Below, piece after piece: positions 37,252 to 49,200 of a stretch of 55,382 nt of DNA. The notes under the pieces are model-generated. The model did not search any database and was not told the origin of the DNA. It worked only from the letters and a program-made list of their open reading frames with translations. The number at the start of each line of letters is the position of its first letter. The first letter of the stretch is position 1. Source of the stretch: Bacteroidota bacterium (GTDB lineage Bacteria > Bacteroidota > Bacteroidia > AKYH767-A > OLB10); contig CAUJFJ010000195.1 of NCBI GenBank assembly GCA_963169675.1, positions 1-55,382 on the forward strand. The letters run 5' to 3'. Made by a program: the position numbers and the translations under genes.

Positions 37252-39147
37252 TTATTTTTCAAGAACTACTTTCTTCACAATTACTTGTGAATTAGCTGCA
37301 ACATGAATCATATAAATGCCACTTTGGAATTTGGCAAGATTAATATAAACCTGTGAATTTGCATTAGCAGAAGAAACAAAAGTCTCAACCAATTTACCCT
37401 GAGCATCATAAATTGAAATCACGTTAGAATCACTTTTAACGTTATTCATGTTCACATAAACATCACCGGAAGTAATTGTCGGGAACACTGAAATAGAATT
37501 TAAAGTTTCATTTTCGCCAATGCCGGTTGTAGATTGGATATTGATATCATCCAAATACATATTATTTCCAAAACCAGAAATTGCTTTGAATGCAATTAAT
37601 ACTTCAGTTTGACCTGCAAATGCACTTAAACTTGCACTTTCATTTCTCCATTGAGTTGTGCTACCTGAAGTAGGTGTAAATGCAGTTGTCAAAGCACCGG
37701 AAGTTGTAAGTTGAGGATCAGATTTAGTCCAGATAGTTGTCCAAGTAGCACCGCAATCAGTTGAAGCAACAATATCACACTGATCAATGAAGCCGGTATA
37801 GGATGCTTTCGCTAATTTAAATGTTAACACCGGATTTGTAAGAGTTGAAAGATCAACTTTTGGAGTGTACAGGTATTCAACATCTCCTGCTGCACTGTTA
37901 TAGAAATCCATTTTAGTTGATCCGTTAGCAGCAGTTGCACCAACAGCTGAACGAGTATAGGTAGCAGTACCACCGCCATTAATTCTTGTCCAGTTTACCG
38001 GAGGAAATGTTGTTGCAACAAAGTCTTGAGTAACCGGTGCAACAGAAACATTTACCGGGATTTGATAAAGCGTTACAGAATATGAATTGTTACCGGTTAC
38101 ATAATCACTTCCACCGTTAACAGATGCAACAGAGCAAGTAAATGTGCTTGGGAAGGTAGCAATAGAAATATTAGGTAATGTAATTGTTGCGCTACTACCA
38201 GGTGCAATTGTAGTATTAGCTGTGTAATTTAATACTGAGCCACCTGTTACAGAATAAGACAAATCAACGGAATTGATTGCTGTAGTACCTTCATTAGTAA
38301 TTGTTACAGATGGATCAAATCCGGAAACACATGTAATATCAGCAGATGGTAATGAACAATTTTTCAAAGATGCATCAATTGCAATAGGTAATGGTTCACT
38401 GATACCTGCCTGAAACACCTCTTTAGTTGCATCATTTTGAATGAAAACAACAACAGCAACTTGCTTTAAGTCATAAACGTAAGTAGGAATAGCTGTAGAA
38501 AAAGTAAGTTGTTGTGTTTGTCCGGCTGTCCATGATCCTGCTAAAGCAGTTCCGGTTGCATTAGGAACCATTTTACGCATTACGCCATAAAACTCAGTTT
38601 CTCCATTTGTACCAGGAGCCTGGCAAAAATTAATTTCTTTTTCAACTAACGCAACGCGTAATGAAAAAGTTCCTGAAGTAGCTTGAGTACATGCTATATC
38701 AATAGTCATGTCAACATTTGCATAAGTTGCATCAAAAGAGTGTGATGCACTTAAAGTAAATGGTGATGTCAATGCATATCTGTTATCAATTTTAGTTTGG
38801 TTCCAGTTTGCTGGTGCGCCACTGTAAGAACCACCTGTTTGGGGTGTGCCATCTAAAGTTGCATATGGAACTCCTGAAACGTTATAATATGTAACACGTG
38901 GTCCCACCCAGGTTTGAGTTTGAGTATTCATTGGGTCAACACCTGGCCAGTTTGTTTGGTATTTTAATCCAATTACTTTTTGAGTGTTACCAGCTAAAAG
39001 TGCATTGAAATTTGGGTTTTGTGCTGCACAAGGTCCGCATGAAGCTTGTGTAAATTCTTCCGCAAGTACCATTCGCTGCGACTGTGCAAATGCGGAGCCT
39101 GTTAATAATGTCAGCGCAAGCGCCGTAAGTGAGTAAATTTTTTTCAT
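37252..39147 (-). CDS. T9SS secreted Omp28-like protein with CGPC thioredoxin-like motif
   Basis: Signal peptide; VLAEEFTQASCGPCAAQNPNFNALL; jelly-roll-like region; C-terminal ISVFPTITSGDVYVNM…ISIYDAQGKLV…GIYMIHV…KKVVLEK. Confidence 0.8.
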   Translation of the reverse strand: MKKIYSLTALALTLLTGSAFAQSQRMVLAEEFTQASCGPCAAQNPNFNALLAGNTQKVIGLKYQTNWPGVDPMNTQTQTWVGPRVTYYNVSGVPYATLDGTPQTGGSYSGAPANWNQTKIDNRYALTSPFTLSASHSFDATYANVDMTIDIACTQATSGTFSLRVALVEKEINFCQAPGTNGETEFYGVMRKMVPNATGTALAGSWTAGQTQQLTFSTAIPTYVYDLKQVAVVVFIQNDATKEVFQAGISEPLPIAIDASLKNCSLPSADITCVSGFDPSVTITNEGTTAINSVDLSYSVTGGSVLNYTANTTIAPGSSATITLPNISIATFPSTFTCSVASVNGGSDYVTGNNSYSVTLYQIPVNVSVAPVTQDFVATTFPPVNWTRINGGGTATYTRSAVGATAANGSTKMDFYNSAAGDVEYLYTPKVDLSTLTNPVLTFKLAKASYTGFIDQCDIVASTDCGATWTTIWTKSDPQLTTSGALTTAFTPTSGSTTQWRNESASLSAFAGQTEVLIAFKAISGFGNNMYLDDINIQSTTGIGENETLNSISVFPTITSGDVYVNMNNVKSDSNVISIYDAQGKLVETFVSSANANSQVYINLAKFQSGIYMIHVAANSQVIVKKVVLEK

Positions 39148-39343
39148 AACTCTGGTTATTTTAAGGTTTGAGATTAGCGAAGATAGAACAAATTTTCTTT
39201 ACGTAAAGACTACTTCCGTGTAAAAATTTTGTAAATTTCATAGTAGAGTAGTACATTTTCTACAAAGTAGTCGGTTAAAAATTTGCTTTTCTTTAAAAAA
39301 TGCCGTTATTTTACGCTAATGTTTATACTATAATTAATTTATT

Positions 39344-40039
39344 ATGAAGAAAATCTACTTAATTGCTTTATTTACAGTGTTTTGTATTGGGGTTCAGGCT
39401 CAAAGTCTTACCGCAACTAACGTGTATATCAGTGGCGACCCTACCTTTTTTATGGAAGGTCACGCAACAATCACCAATATTAGCTCTTCCAGCAAGGATG
39501 TCACAGTTCAAAGAACAGTGAATAACCTGTTTTCAGGACACAACAGTTATTTTTGCTGGGTACAATGCTATAGTTCACAAACATCACTTGCTCCTGATAA
39601 TATTACTCTGAATCCCGGAGACAATACTGATATTTTCAGAGGTGATTTGGAAACATTTGCAGTTTCCGGAATAAGCGTGGTATCATATTGCTTTTTTGAT
39701 GTTAATAATACATCCGATTCAGTATGTGTTGACTACATTTATGATGCTACAACCGGTATTGCTGATATTCCTGCAGGAAAGAACTATATTTCTAAAGCAT
39801 ATCCTAACCCAGCATCTGAATTTACACAGTTCTATATCAACCTTAACAAAGGTGTGAAAAATGCTCAGGTGAAAATTTTCAATATGCTTGGTGCTGAAGT
39901 TAAGTCGGTACAAGTAACGGATGCTCGTAACACCTTGAAAGTTAATATCAGTAACCTTAAAGGCGGAATTTATTTCTACTCACTCTTCATTGATGGAAAA
40001 AGCACTTCTACCGGTAAACTAATGGTTTCTAAAAACTGA
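39344..40039 (+). CDS. T9SS secreted protein with type A sorting domain
   Basis: Signal peptide MKKIYLIALFTVFCIGVQAQ; C-terminal KAYPNPASEFTQFYINL…VKIFNMLGAEV…GGIYFYSL…GKLMVSKN. Confidence 0.85.
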   Translation: MKKIYLIALFTVFCIGVQAQSLTATNVYISGDPTFFMEGHATITNISSSSKDVTVQRTVNNLFSGHNSYFCWVQCYSSQTSLAPDNITLNPGDNTDIFRGDLETFAVSGISVVSYCFFDVNNTSDSVCVDYIYDATTGIADIPAGKNYISKAYPNPASEFTQFYINLNKGVKNAQVKIFNMLGAEVKSVQVTDARNTLKVNISNLKGGIYFYSLFIDGKSTSTGKLMVSKN

Positions 40040-40057
40040 TTTTAATCTACTGTATTT

Positions 40058-40091
40058 GAAGTCCCGTTTACCAGCCGGTAAACGGGACTTC
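40058..40091. terminator. Hairpin terminator
   Basis: Perfect 15-bp stem GAAGTCCCGTTTACC-agcc-GGTAAACGGGACTTC followed by T-rich sequence. Confidence 0.8.
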
Positions 40092-40150
40092 TTCATTTAA
40101 GCCGTTTCCGTATTTTTTGAGTAATTTAGCCCCCTTTCACAAAAGTTGTT

Positions 40151-42418
40151 ATGAATAAAAAACAAGACGCATTAGATTATCACGCTCAGGGAAGACCCGG
40201 GAAAATAGAAGTCGTTCCAACCAAACCATACAGTACTCAACGTGATTTGTCATTGGCCTATTCTCCGGGTGTGGCAGAACCATGTCTGAGAATTCAGGAA
40301 AATCCTGATGATGTTTACAAGTACACTGCAAAAGGTAATCTCGTTGCTGTAATTTCAAATGGCACTGCTGTTTTGGGATTGGGAAACATTGGTTCCGAAG
40401 CATCAAAACCCGTTATGGAAGGGAAAGGATTACTTTTCAAAATATTCGCTGACATTGATGTTTTTGATATTGAAATCGATCAGACAGATGTGGAAGGTTT
40501 TGTACAAACCGTGAAAGCAATTTCACCAACATTTGGAGGAATTAACCTGGAAGATATCAAAGCTCCCGAATGTTTTGAAATCGAGAAAAGACTCAAAGCT
40601 GAATTGCAGATTCCGGTTATGCACGATGATCAGCATGGTACAGCAATTATTTCTGCTGCTGCTCTGATTAATGCACTTGAACTGGCTGAAAAAAATATTT
40701 CTGAAGTTAGAATCGTCGTTAATGGTGCCGGTGCTTCTGCAATATCATGCACCCGATTGTTTGTTTCATTAGGTGCTCAACTCACTAATATTGTGATGCT
40801 CGACAGTACCGGAGTGATACGCTCTGACCGTCAAAATCTGGATGAGCAAAAAAGATATTTTGCTACAGAAAGAAATATTCATTCTTTGGAAGAAGCCATG
40901 GTGAATGCCGATGTTTTTATCGGTCTTTCTAAAGGAAATATTCTCAATGCCGATCACCTGCGTGCAATGGCTGCCAATCCGATTGTTTTTGCCATGGCCA
41001 ATCCTGATCCGGAAATTACCTATGAAGCAGCGCATGCATCCCGCACCGATATTATTTTGGCAACCGGTCGTTCCGATTTTCCTAATCAGGTGAATAACGT
41101 TATTGGATTCCCTTTCATTTTCAGAGGTGCACTCGATGTTCGTGCTACGCAGATTAATGAAGAAATGAAATTAGCAGCTGTTCGCGCTATTGCAAATCTC
41201 GCCAAACAACCTGTTCCTGAAATTGTAAATCTTGCATACAATAAAACAAATATACTTTTCGGTCGCGATTACATCATTCCTAAACCATTGGATCCGCGAC
41301 TGATTACTACCGTTGCTCCTGCAGTTGCTAAAGCAGCAATGGATTCCGGTGTTGCACGTTTGAAAATTACTAACTGGGAAGCCTATGAAGAAGAATTATC
41401 AAAGCGTCTCGGTCTCGATAACAAACTGATTCGTGTTATCACTAATAAAGCAAAGCAGAACCCACAAAGAATTGTTTTTGCTGAAGCTGATACTTATAAG
41501 ATTTTGAAATCGGCTCAGATAGTCCGTGATGAGGGAATTGCGAAACCCATATTGCTTGGAAACAAAGAGAAAATTATGCGCCTCATCGAAGAGCATAATC
41601 TCGATCTGGGAGATATTCCGATCATTGATCCAAGAGCAGAATCGTCAAATCTCGATACTTTCGGTGAGTTGTTTTTCAGAAAAAGAGCCAGAAATGGTTT
41701 CAATTATCACGAAGCACGCAAAATTATGCGTGAAAGAAATTATTACGGTGCCATGATGGTGGAAACCGGTCAGGCCGATGCATTGATTTCCGGACTCACC
41801 AGAAAATATGCCGACATTCTCCGACCGGCAATTTATATAATCGGGACTCAGGAAGAAGTTACTCATGTTGCAGGAATGTATATCATGATTACCAAGCGCG
41901 GACCGATCTTTTTTGCCGATACAACAATCAATGTAAACCCAACAACAGAAGAACTGGTCGAAATCGCGTTACTCACCGCTAAGGCTGTGCAGCAATTTAA
42001 TATGAAGCCCCGCATCGCAATGGTTTCATTCTCCAATTTTGGATCTTCTAAAGATCCTCAGGCAAAAAAAGTAAAAGATGCCGTCAAAATACTGCATGAT
42101 AAATTCCCCGGACTAATTGTCGATGGAGAAATGCAGGCTAACTTCGCCTTCAATACACAAATGCTAAAAGACAATTTCCCATTTAGTGAATTGGCTAAAG
42201 AAGGTGCCAACACATTAATTTTCCCGAATCTTGACTCCGGAAATATTGCCTATAAATTAATTCAGGAAATGGGTGGAGCTGAAGCCATTGGACCGGTACT
42301 TTTAGGTATGAAGAAACCGGTTCATATCCTCCAGTTGGGAAGCAGTGTCAGAGAAATTGTAAACATGGTGACCATTGCTGTAGTTGATGCACAGGCCCGG
42401 AAAAATGCAAATATTTAA
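40151..42418 (+). CDS. maeB: NADP-dependent malic enzyme with C-terminal phosphotransacetylase-like domain
   Basis: [57 protein letters not shown]-terminal PTA-like domain. Confidence 0.95.
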   Translation: MNKKQDALDYHAQGRPGKIEVVPTKPYSTQRDLSLAYSPGVAEPCLRIQENPDDVYKYTAKGNLVAVISNGTAVLGLGNIGSEASKPVMEGKGLLFKIFADIDVFDIEIDQTDVEGFVQTVKAISPTFGGINLEDIKAPECFEIEKRLKAELQIPVMHDDQHGTAIISAAALINALELAEKNISEVRIVVNGAGASAISCTRLFVSLGAQLTNIVMLDSTGVIRSDRQNLDEQKRYFATERNIHSLEEAMVNADVFIGLSKGNILNADHLRAMAANPIVFAMANPDPEITYEAAHASRTDIILATGRSDFPNQVNNVIGFPFIFRGALDVRATQINEEMKLAAVRAIANLAKQPVPEIVNLAYNKTNILFGRDYIIPKPLDPRLITTVAPAVAKAAMDSGVARLKITNWEAYEEELSKRLGLDNKLIRVITNKAKQNPQRIVFAEADTYKILKSAQIVRDEGIAKPILLGNKEKIMRLIEEHNLDLGDIPIIDPRAESSNLDTFGELFFRKRARNGFNYHEARKIMRERNYYGAMMVETGQADALISGLTRKYADILRPAIYIIGTQEEVTHVAGMYIMITKRGPIFFADTTINVNPTTEELVEIALLTAKAVQQFNMKPRIAMVSFSNFGSSKDPQAKKVKDAVKILHDKFPGLIVDGEMQANFAFNTQMLKDNFPFSELAKEGANTLIFPNLDSGNIAYKLIQEMGGAEAIGPVLLGMKKPVHILQLGSSVREIVNMVTIAVVDAQARKNANI

Positions 42419-42421
42419 TCC

Positions 42422-43027
42422 ATGTATCACTATATCAGCGGTAAAATAAGATCCCTGAATCCAACAACAGTTGTAATTGATAATCAGGGCATTGGGTATG
42501 CAATTCAAATCTCCTTGCATACCTATACCAAAATTAAGGATCTGCAGGAAGTACAATTGTTTACGCATTGTATTATTAAGACGGAAAGTCAGGCAACATC
42601 ATTATTCGGAATTTACGGATTTGCCGATGAGCAGGAAAAAAGTGTTTTCATGGATCTGGTAAGTGTATCCGGTGTAGGAAATAACACCGCTCAATTGATC
42701 CTTTCTTCTTTTGAACCAGCTGATTTGATTCAGGCCATTGGCACCGGAAATATTGCTGCCCTGCAAAAAGTAAAGGGAATAGGAAACAAAACCGCGCAAA
42801 GAATCATCATTGACCTTAAGGATAAAATACTAAAAACTGCCGGAGATGTTAAATTTACAGCATCAGCAGGCAATACTCTCAGAGACGAATCGTTAAGTGC
42901 CTTGTTAACGCTCGGATTTAACCGAATATCGGCTGAAAAAGCAATCGACAAAGCTCTCAAAAACAGCTCTTCCGAAACAACAGTGGAGCAAATTATCAAA
43001 ACAGCACTGGGATTCTTGTCATCTTAG
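42422..43027 (+). CDS. ruvA: Holliday junction DNA helicase subunit RuvA
   Basis: MYHYISGKI…GVGNNTAQLILSS…LQKVKGIGNKTAQRIIIDLKDK, tandem HhH. Confidence 0.95.
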   Translation: MYHYISGKIRSLNPTTVVIDNQGIGYAIQISLHTYTKIKDLQEVQLFTHCIIKTESQATSLFGIYGFADEQEKSVFMDLVSVSGVGNNTAQLILSSFEPADLIQAIGTGNIAALQKVKGIGNKTAQRIIIDLKDKILKTAGDVKFTASAGNTLRDESLSALLTLGFNRISAEKAIDKALKNSSSETTVEQIIKTALGFLSS

Positions 43028-43244
43028 CTTTTATGGTTGAAAACAGGCAATTTGAAGCGGTTTGCCGTTCGAAATTTTATGTTATTTTAGCCGCCGGGAA
43101 GCATTGTTTCCTGAAGTTTGGTTAGAATAGTATAAAATTCTGATAATCAATAAGTAAGAAAATTCGGAAAGTTCTGTCCCGGGAAACTTATTGGAGAAAA
43201 ATATGAAGTCAACCAATCAACATCAGTTTTAATTTGGGCCTAAG

Positions 43245-46200
43245 GTGATTTTTAGAAAATTGTTGAAGTTCGGTACTACGGTAGGGTTTGCCCTTCCGGT
43301 ACTCGGCCTCGTTTGGGGATCAACCCCACAGATTACATCAGACAGTTTATTCAGCGACATTTACAATGCTGCCGGAATAGCCATGCCCGACACAGGCAGG
43401 AAAGATTCTACCCAATTACCTTATCCCTGGGATGATAATTTAACGGATCCCTTTTCAAATTCACCCAATCAAAGTCCCATGTACCTTGGAGAACCCTCCA
43501 ACGTAAACCAGTCAATTGAATACGATCCAGAGCAAAATCAATATAATATCAATGAGAAAATGGGGGAACTGTTTTACAGAAACCCATCTTATCTCACCTT
43601 TGATGAATTTGTAAGAGAAGAATTTTCGAAGTCCACTAAAAATTATTGGAAAGAGGTCTCCGAAGGAAATGCTGAAGAACAAAAGCGAAGCATTATCCCG
43701 AAAATTTATGTAGGAGGACAAGCATTCGACAGGATATTCGGGGGTAACACCATTGATATTCGTCCACAAGGTTCTGCGGAACTTACTTTTGGTGTGAATA
43801 TTTACAGGAATGATAATCCTTCAATTCCTGAAAAACAACGTCGTAATGCTACGTTCGATTTCAAGGAAAAAATCCAGATGAATGTGGTTGGAAATATTGG
43901 TGAGAAAATGAAACTCACTACCAACTATAATACTGAAGCCAGTTTCGATTTCGAAAATAAAATGAAACTGGAATACACCGGTTATGAAGATGAAATCATC
44001 AAAAAGCTGGAAGCAGGAAATGTTACGTTGCCTTTATCAGGTTCTCTGATTCAGGGAAGTCAGAGCTTATTTGGTATTAAGGCACAGCTTCAATTCGGTC
44101 GCCTGAAAGTAACCACGGTTATTTCGCAGCAGGAAGGTAAAGCTTCCACCATAGATGTTCCACCGGGTGGGGGACAAATTTCGAAATTTGAAATTCAGGC
44201 TGATCAATACGAAGCCAACAAACATTATTTCCTCGCCAATTATTTCAAAGATAATTACGACAACTCTTTAAAGACATTACCAATCATAAACTCTCCGGTT
44301 AATATCACCAAGCTGGAAGTTTGGGTAACAAATAAAAATAGTAGTACTGACAATACACGTGATATCGTTGCATTCATGGATTTAGGTGAATACAAGATTT
44401 TTAGCAATGCCTTCATTTCACAAGGCAATTCAGTGTTTCCATCAGACAGTATTTCCAATAATCTTTATCAGTTAATGAATAATCAGTATTTACCATCACG
44501 TGATGTAAATGCTGTTTCCCAGGCTTTAGATCCTTTAGCCGGACCCCCTTATAACTTCGCACCACAACAAGATTATGTGAGATTGGTAGGAGCACGTAAG
44601 CTGAATCCAAATGAATATACCTTCAATGCAAAATTGGGATATGTTTCTTTGAATCAGCCTTTGAATTCGAATGAGGTGCTTGCAGTAGCTTTTGAATATA
44701 CGGTAGGAAATTCTGTTTATAAAGTTGGTGATCTTACCACATCCGGTATTAACCCGCCCAAAGCATTATTTGTAAAACTTATAAAAAGTACGAACATCAA
44801 TCCTAAATTGCCAACCTGGGATTTGATGATGAAGAACGTTTATTCAATAGGTTCTTATCAGGTACAACGGGAGAACTTTAAACTGAATGTTATTTATACT
44901 GACAATACAGATGGTTTGAAGAAAATAAATTATCTGCCTGTTCCTGCCAGTGAAAACAGATTGCAAGGGGTTCCAATCATTCAGGTTCTCGGTCTCGATC
45001 GTCTGGATGGAAGAAATGATCCCGTTGCAGATGGTATTTTCGATTTCGTAGATGGTGTTACTGTTAATGCAAATAGTGGAAGGGTGATTTTCCCGGTCAG
45101 AGAACCATTCGGAAGTTATCTGCGTTCACAATTTAATGACAATTTGCTTGCCAATAATTATGTCTATGAGGCCTTGTATGATTCTACAAGAACATCTGCA
45201 CAACAGCTTCCGGAATTAAACAGATTTTCACTTATTGGTAGTTACCAGAGTTCTTCAAGTTCAGAAATTTTCCTGAATGCAACCAGTATTCCTCAAGGTT
45301 CCGTAACTGTGACCGCAGGAGGTGTTCCTCTTACAGAAAACGTGGATTATACCGTGGATTATAATCTTGGTCGTGTAAAAATTATTAATGCAGGAATTCT
45401 TGCTTCTGCAACTCCAATCAAAATTTCTCTTGAATCCAATTCACTATTCAGTATTCAATCGAAATCACTTTACGGTGCACGTTTCGATTATCTGGTGAAC
45501 AAAGATTTTAATGTTGGAGGAACGATTCTGCATCTTAGTGAGCGCCCTATTACAGGGAAAGTAAATATTGGTGAAGAACCAATCAAGAATACTATTTGGG
45601 GTGTTGATGGAACCTATACTACAGAATCGAGATTTATCACCCGCATGGTCGATAAGCTCCCATTCCTGGAAACCAAAGTTCCTTCTAAAGTAACAGTAAC
45701 CGGTGAGTTTGCTAATTTGATTCCGGGCACACCCAAAGCAATTGGTAAAAATGGAAATGCTTATATCGATGATTTCGAAGCGAGTCAGTCGACTATCGAT
45801 ATCAAAAATCCAGGCACCTGGTTCCTTGCATCAATACCACAAGGACAGTTGGGATTGTTTCCAGAATCGGTTTATAACGATTCATTGATTAGTGGATTTA
45901 ACCGTGCTAAACTTGCCTGGTATAACATTGATCAAACAGTTTTCTATCGTTCGAATAATGGATTGTTACCTCCAAATATTTCTGATGCACAATTATCGAA
46001 TCATAACGTGCGTGAGGTTTTGGAAACAGAGTTATTTCCATACAAACAAAATCCAACAGGACAGTCTACTAATTTGAATATCCTGAACCTGGCATATTAT
46101 CCTGCAGAAAGAGGACCTTATAACTTTAATGTTGCCGGTCTGAACGGTCAATCTGGTCTCCTTGCTGATCCTTCCAATTCATGGGCAGGAATTATGCGAC

Positions 46201-49200
46201 GTATTGAAACATTCGATTTCGAAACATCAAATGTTGAGTTTATTCAGTTTTGGGTAATGGATCCTTTTCATGATGAAAGTCTGAATGGTGTGAATGGCAC
46301 TGGTGGTAGTCTCTATTTCAATTTAGGTGACGTCTCTGAAGATATCCTTAAGGATGCCAACCGCTCCTTTGAAAATGGTTTACCATCACCAACCAACAAC
46401 AACACAGTCGATACCACAAGTTGGGGTTTAGTTCCCAATGTTCAAAGTATAGTTAATGCATTCGACAATGATCCGGATTCCCGTAAGGCACAGGATATTG
46501 GTTTGGATGGATTATCAACAGATAATGAACGTAATTTTTTCAAAGCACAATACATCGATGCATTAGTTGCGCAATTTGGTTCCGCTTCTCCTGCTTATAC
46601 CAACGGATTAGCTGATCCATCAGGTGATGACTTTCAATATTTCCGCGGAAGTGGACTCGATAATGTGGGTGCTGATATCTTAACGCGATACAAAAACTTT
46701 AATGGTACCGAAGGTAACTCCAAAACATCGGAGCAATCACCTGAGCCTTTCTCAACCTCAGCTACTAACTTGCCTGATGGTGAAGACATAAATCGTGATA
46801 ACACGATGAATGATTTCGAAAATTATTATCAATACAAAGTTGACCTCACTCCGGCAACTATGGTTGTTGGTACGAATTATATCGTAGATCAGGTAACAAC
46901 AACAGTGCAGACAAAAGACAATACCTCAAAAACCATTAAATGGTATCAATTCAAAATTCCGGTAAATTCACCTACTGAAGTGATAGGCACAGGAGCAGAT
47001 TTGAAATCGGTGAACTTTATCAGGATGTTCATGAAGGATTTTGATGATCCAATGGTATTGCGTTTTGCGAAGCTGGAACTGTTGCGTGGAGAATGGAGAA
47101 AATATCAATATTCTTTATTGTTCCCCGGAGAATATATTCCAACAGATCCGAATGCAACTCCTTTTGATGTTACCGTAGTAAATCTGGAAGAAAATGGTGA
47201 CCGTACGCCAATCCGTTACGTACTTCCTCCGGGAATTGATCGTGAAGTAAATGTTGGAACTACGAATCTGCAACAGTTGAATGAGCAATCACTCAGTCTG
47301 AAAGTCTGCAACCTCGAAGATGGTGATGCTCGTGCTGCCTATAAAAATACTTTGCTCGATGCAAGGAATTATAAGAAGATCAAAATGTATCTGCATGCGG
47401 AAGATGGCAGTGCAAGCGATGAATTACTGGATGGTGAGGTAACTGCATTCGTTCGTTTAGGATCCGACTTCACCACCAACTATTACGAGTATGAAATTCC
47501 ATTAAAAATAACCAAGTTTGGTGCTTCCAGAGATGTGGATATCTGGCCTGAGGCTAACAACATGGAGATTGATGTTGATAAGCTTATTAAAGGCAAATTG
47601 CAACGAAATAATGTTTATGCATCAACAGGTACTGCATCAAGTACGCCTTATATTTTCAGCGATGGTACCAGAAAAATCACCATTGTAGGTAATCCTACTT
47701 TGAGTGAAGTCAAAACACTGATGGTAGGTATCAGAAATCCTAAAAAGGAATTAAATCCTTCGGATGATGGTTCAGCTAAATGTGTGGAGTTATGGGTGAA
47801 TGAACTTCGCATGAATGACTTCGACAACAACGGTGGTTGGGCAGCAAATGCAAGGGTTACCACTAAGCTTGCTGATTTGGGAACAGTAACGCTTTCAGGA
47901 AACAGAAGTACCGATGGATTTGGAAGTCTGGAGAGTAAACTAAACGACAGACAGAAAGAAAATATTACTCAATATGATGTGTCAACATCTTTGGAGTTTG
48001 GTAAATTCTTCCCTCAGAAGACCGGAATTTCATTGCCACTTTATTTTGGATATTCGGAATCATTCACCAATCCTCAATATAATCCGTTAGATCCGGATGT
48101 GCCTTTTGAGGATGCCCTGGATGCTATTGATGACAATGCACGCAGAAGTCAGTTGAAACGAATTGCGCAGGATTACACCAAGCGCCAGAGTATTAACATG
48201 ACCAATATTAAGAAGAACAGAGGAGGAAGCGCTGCCAAGCCTAAGATATATGATATTGAGAATTTCAATCTTTCCTTAGGATATTCCCAAACATATCGCA
48301 GAAATATAAATCTGGAGTATGATAATCAGAAAGAATATGTAGCTGCATTGGGTTATAATTTTATTACGCAACCTAAATATATTTCTCCATTGGCAAAATG
48401 GAAACCAATTCAGAAATCAAAATGGTATAAACCAATTAAAGATTTTAATGTAAACCTTATTCCAAGTAGTTTTACATTCAGAGCAGATGTAAATCGTCAC
48501 TATGGTGAAACGCAGGTTCGCGATATTTCTGACTTCTCATTCAAGCAACCTGCTACTTATAATAAATCGTTCCTGACTACCCGACAATATTCATTGGCAT
48601 ACGATATTACACGATCTATCAAATTCGATTTCAACGCTAATAATATTGCCAACATCGATGAACCTTATGGGAAACTCGATTCCCAGGAGAAGAAGGATTC
48701 TGTAAGAACCAATTTCTTCAATCTGGGACGTAATACCGATTATCGTCATGGTGGTTCATTGAGCTATAATGTACCATTAAATAAGTTCCCTTTAACGGAC
48801 TGGATTTCTGTGAATGCGAAATACATGTTCGATTATCACTGGCAAACCGGTCCATTAGCTGTACTTACAACAACCAGTCAGCTTGGTGTGAACCCATCTA
48901 TCGGAAACACTATTCAGAATTCAAACACCAAACAATTGAATTCTACTTTCACCATGACAACCTTATATAACAAAGTGCCGTTATTTAAGAAGTTGTTAGG
49001 GCCAAAACCACCAAAGCCTGCTGCAAAACCTAAAGTTGAACCAGCTAAGCCGGCAGCCACCGATACAACAGGTGGTAAAAAACCTCCTGTTAAGAAGAAG
49101 GAAAAAACTTATGGAGATTTCCCGAGAGCATTGGCTAAAGTGGTGTTTAGTTTAAAAAATGTTTCTCTGAATTATAGTGAAACAAATGGAACCCTGTTGC

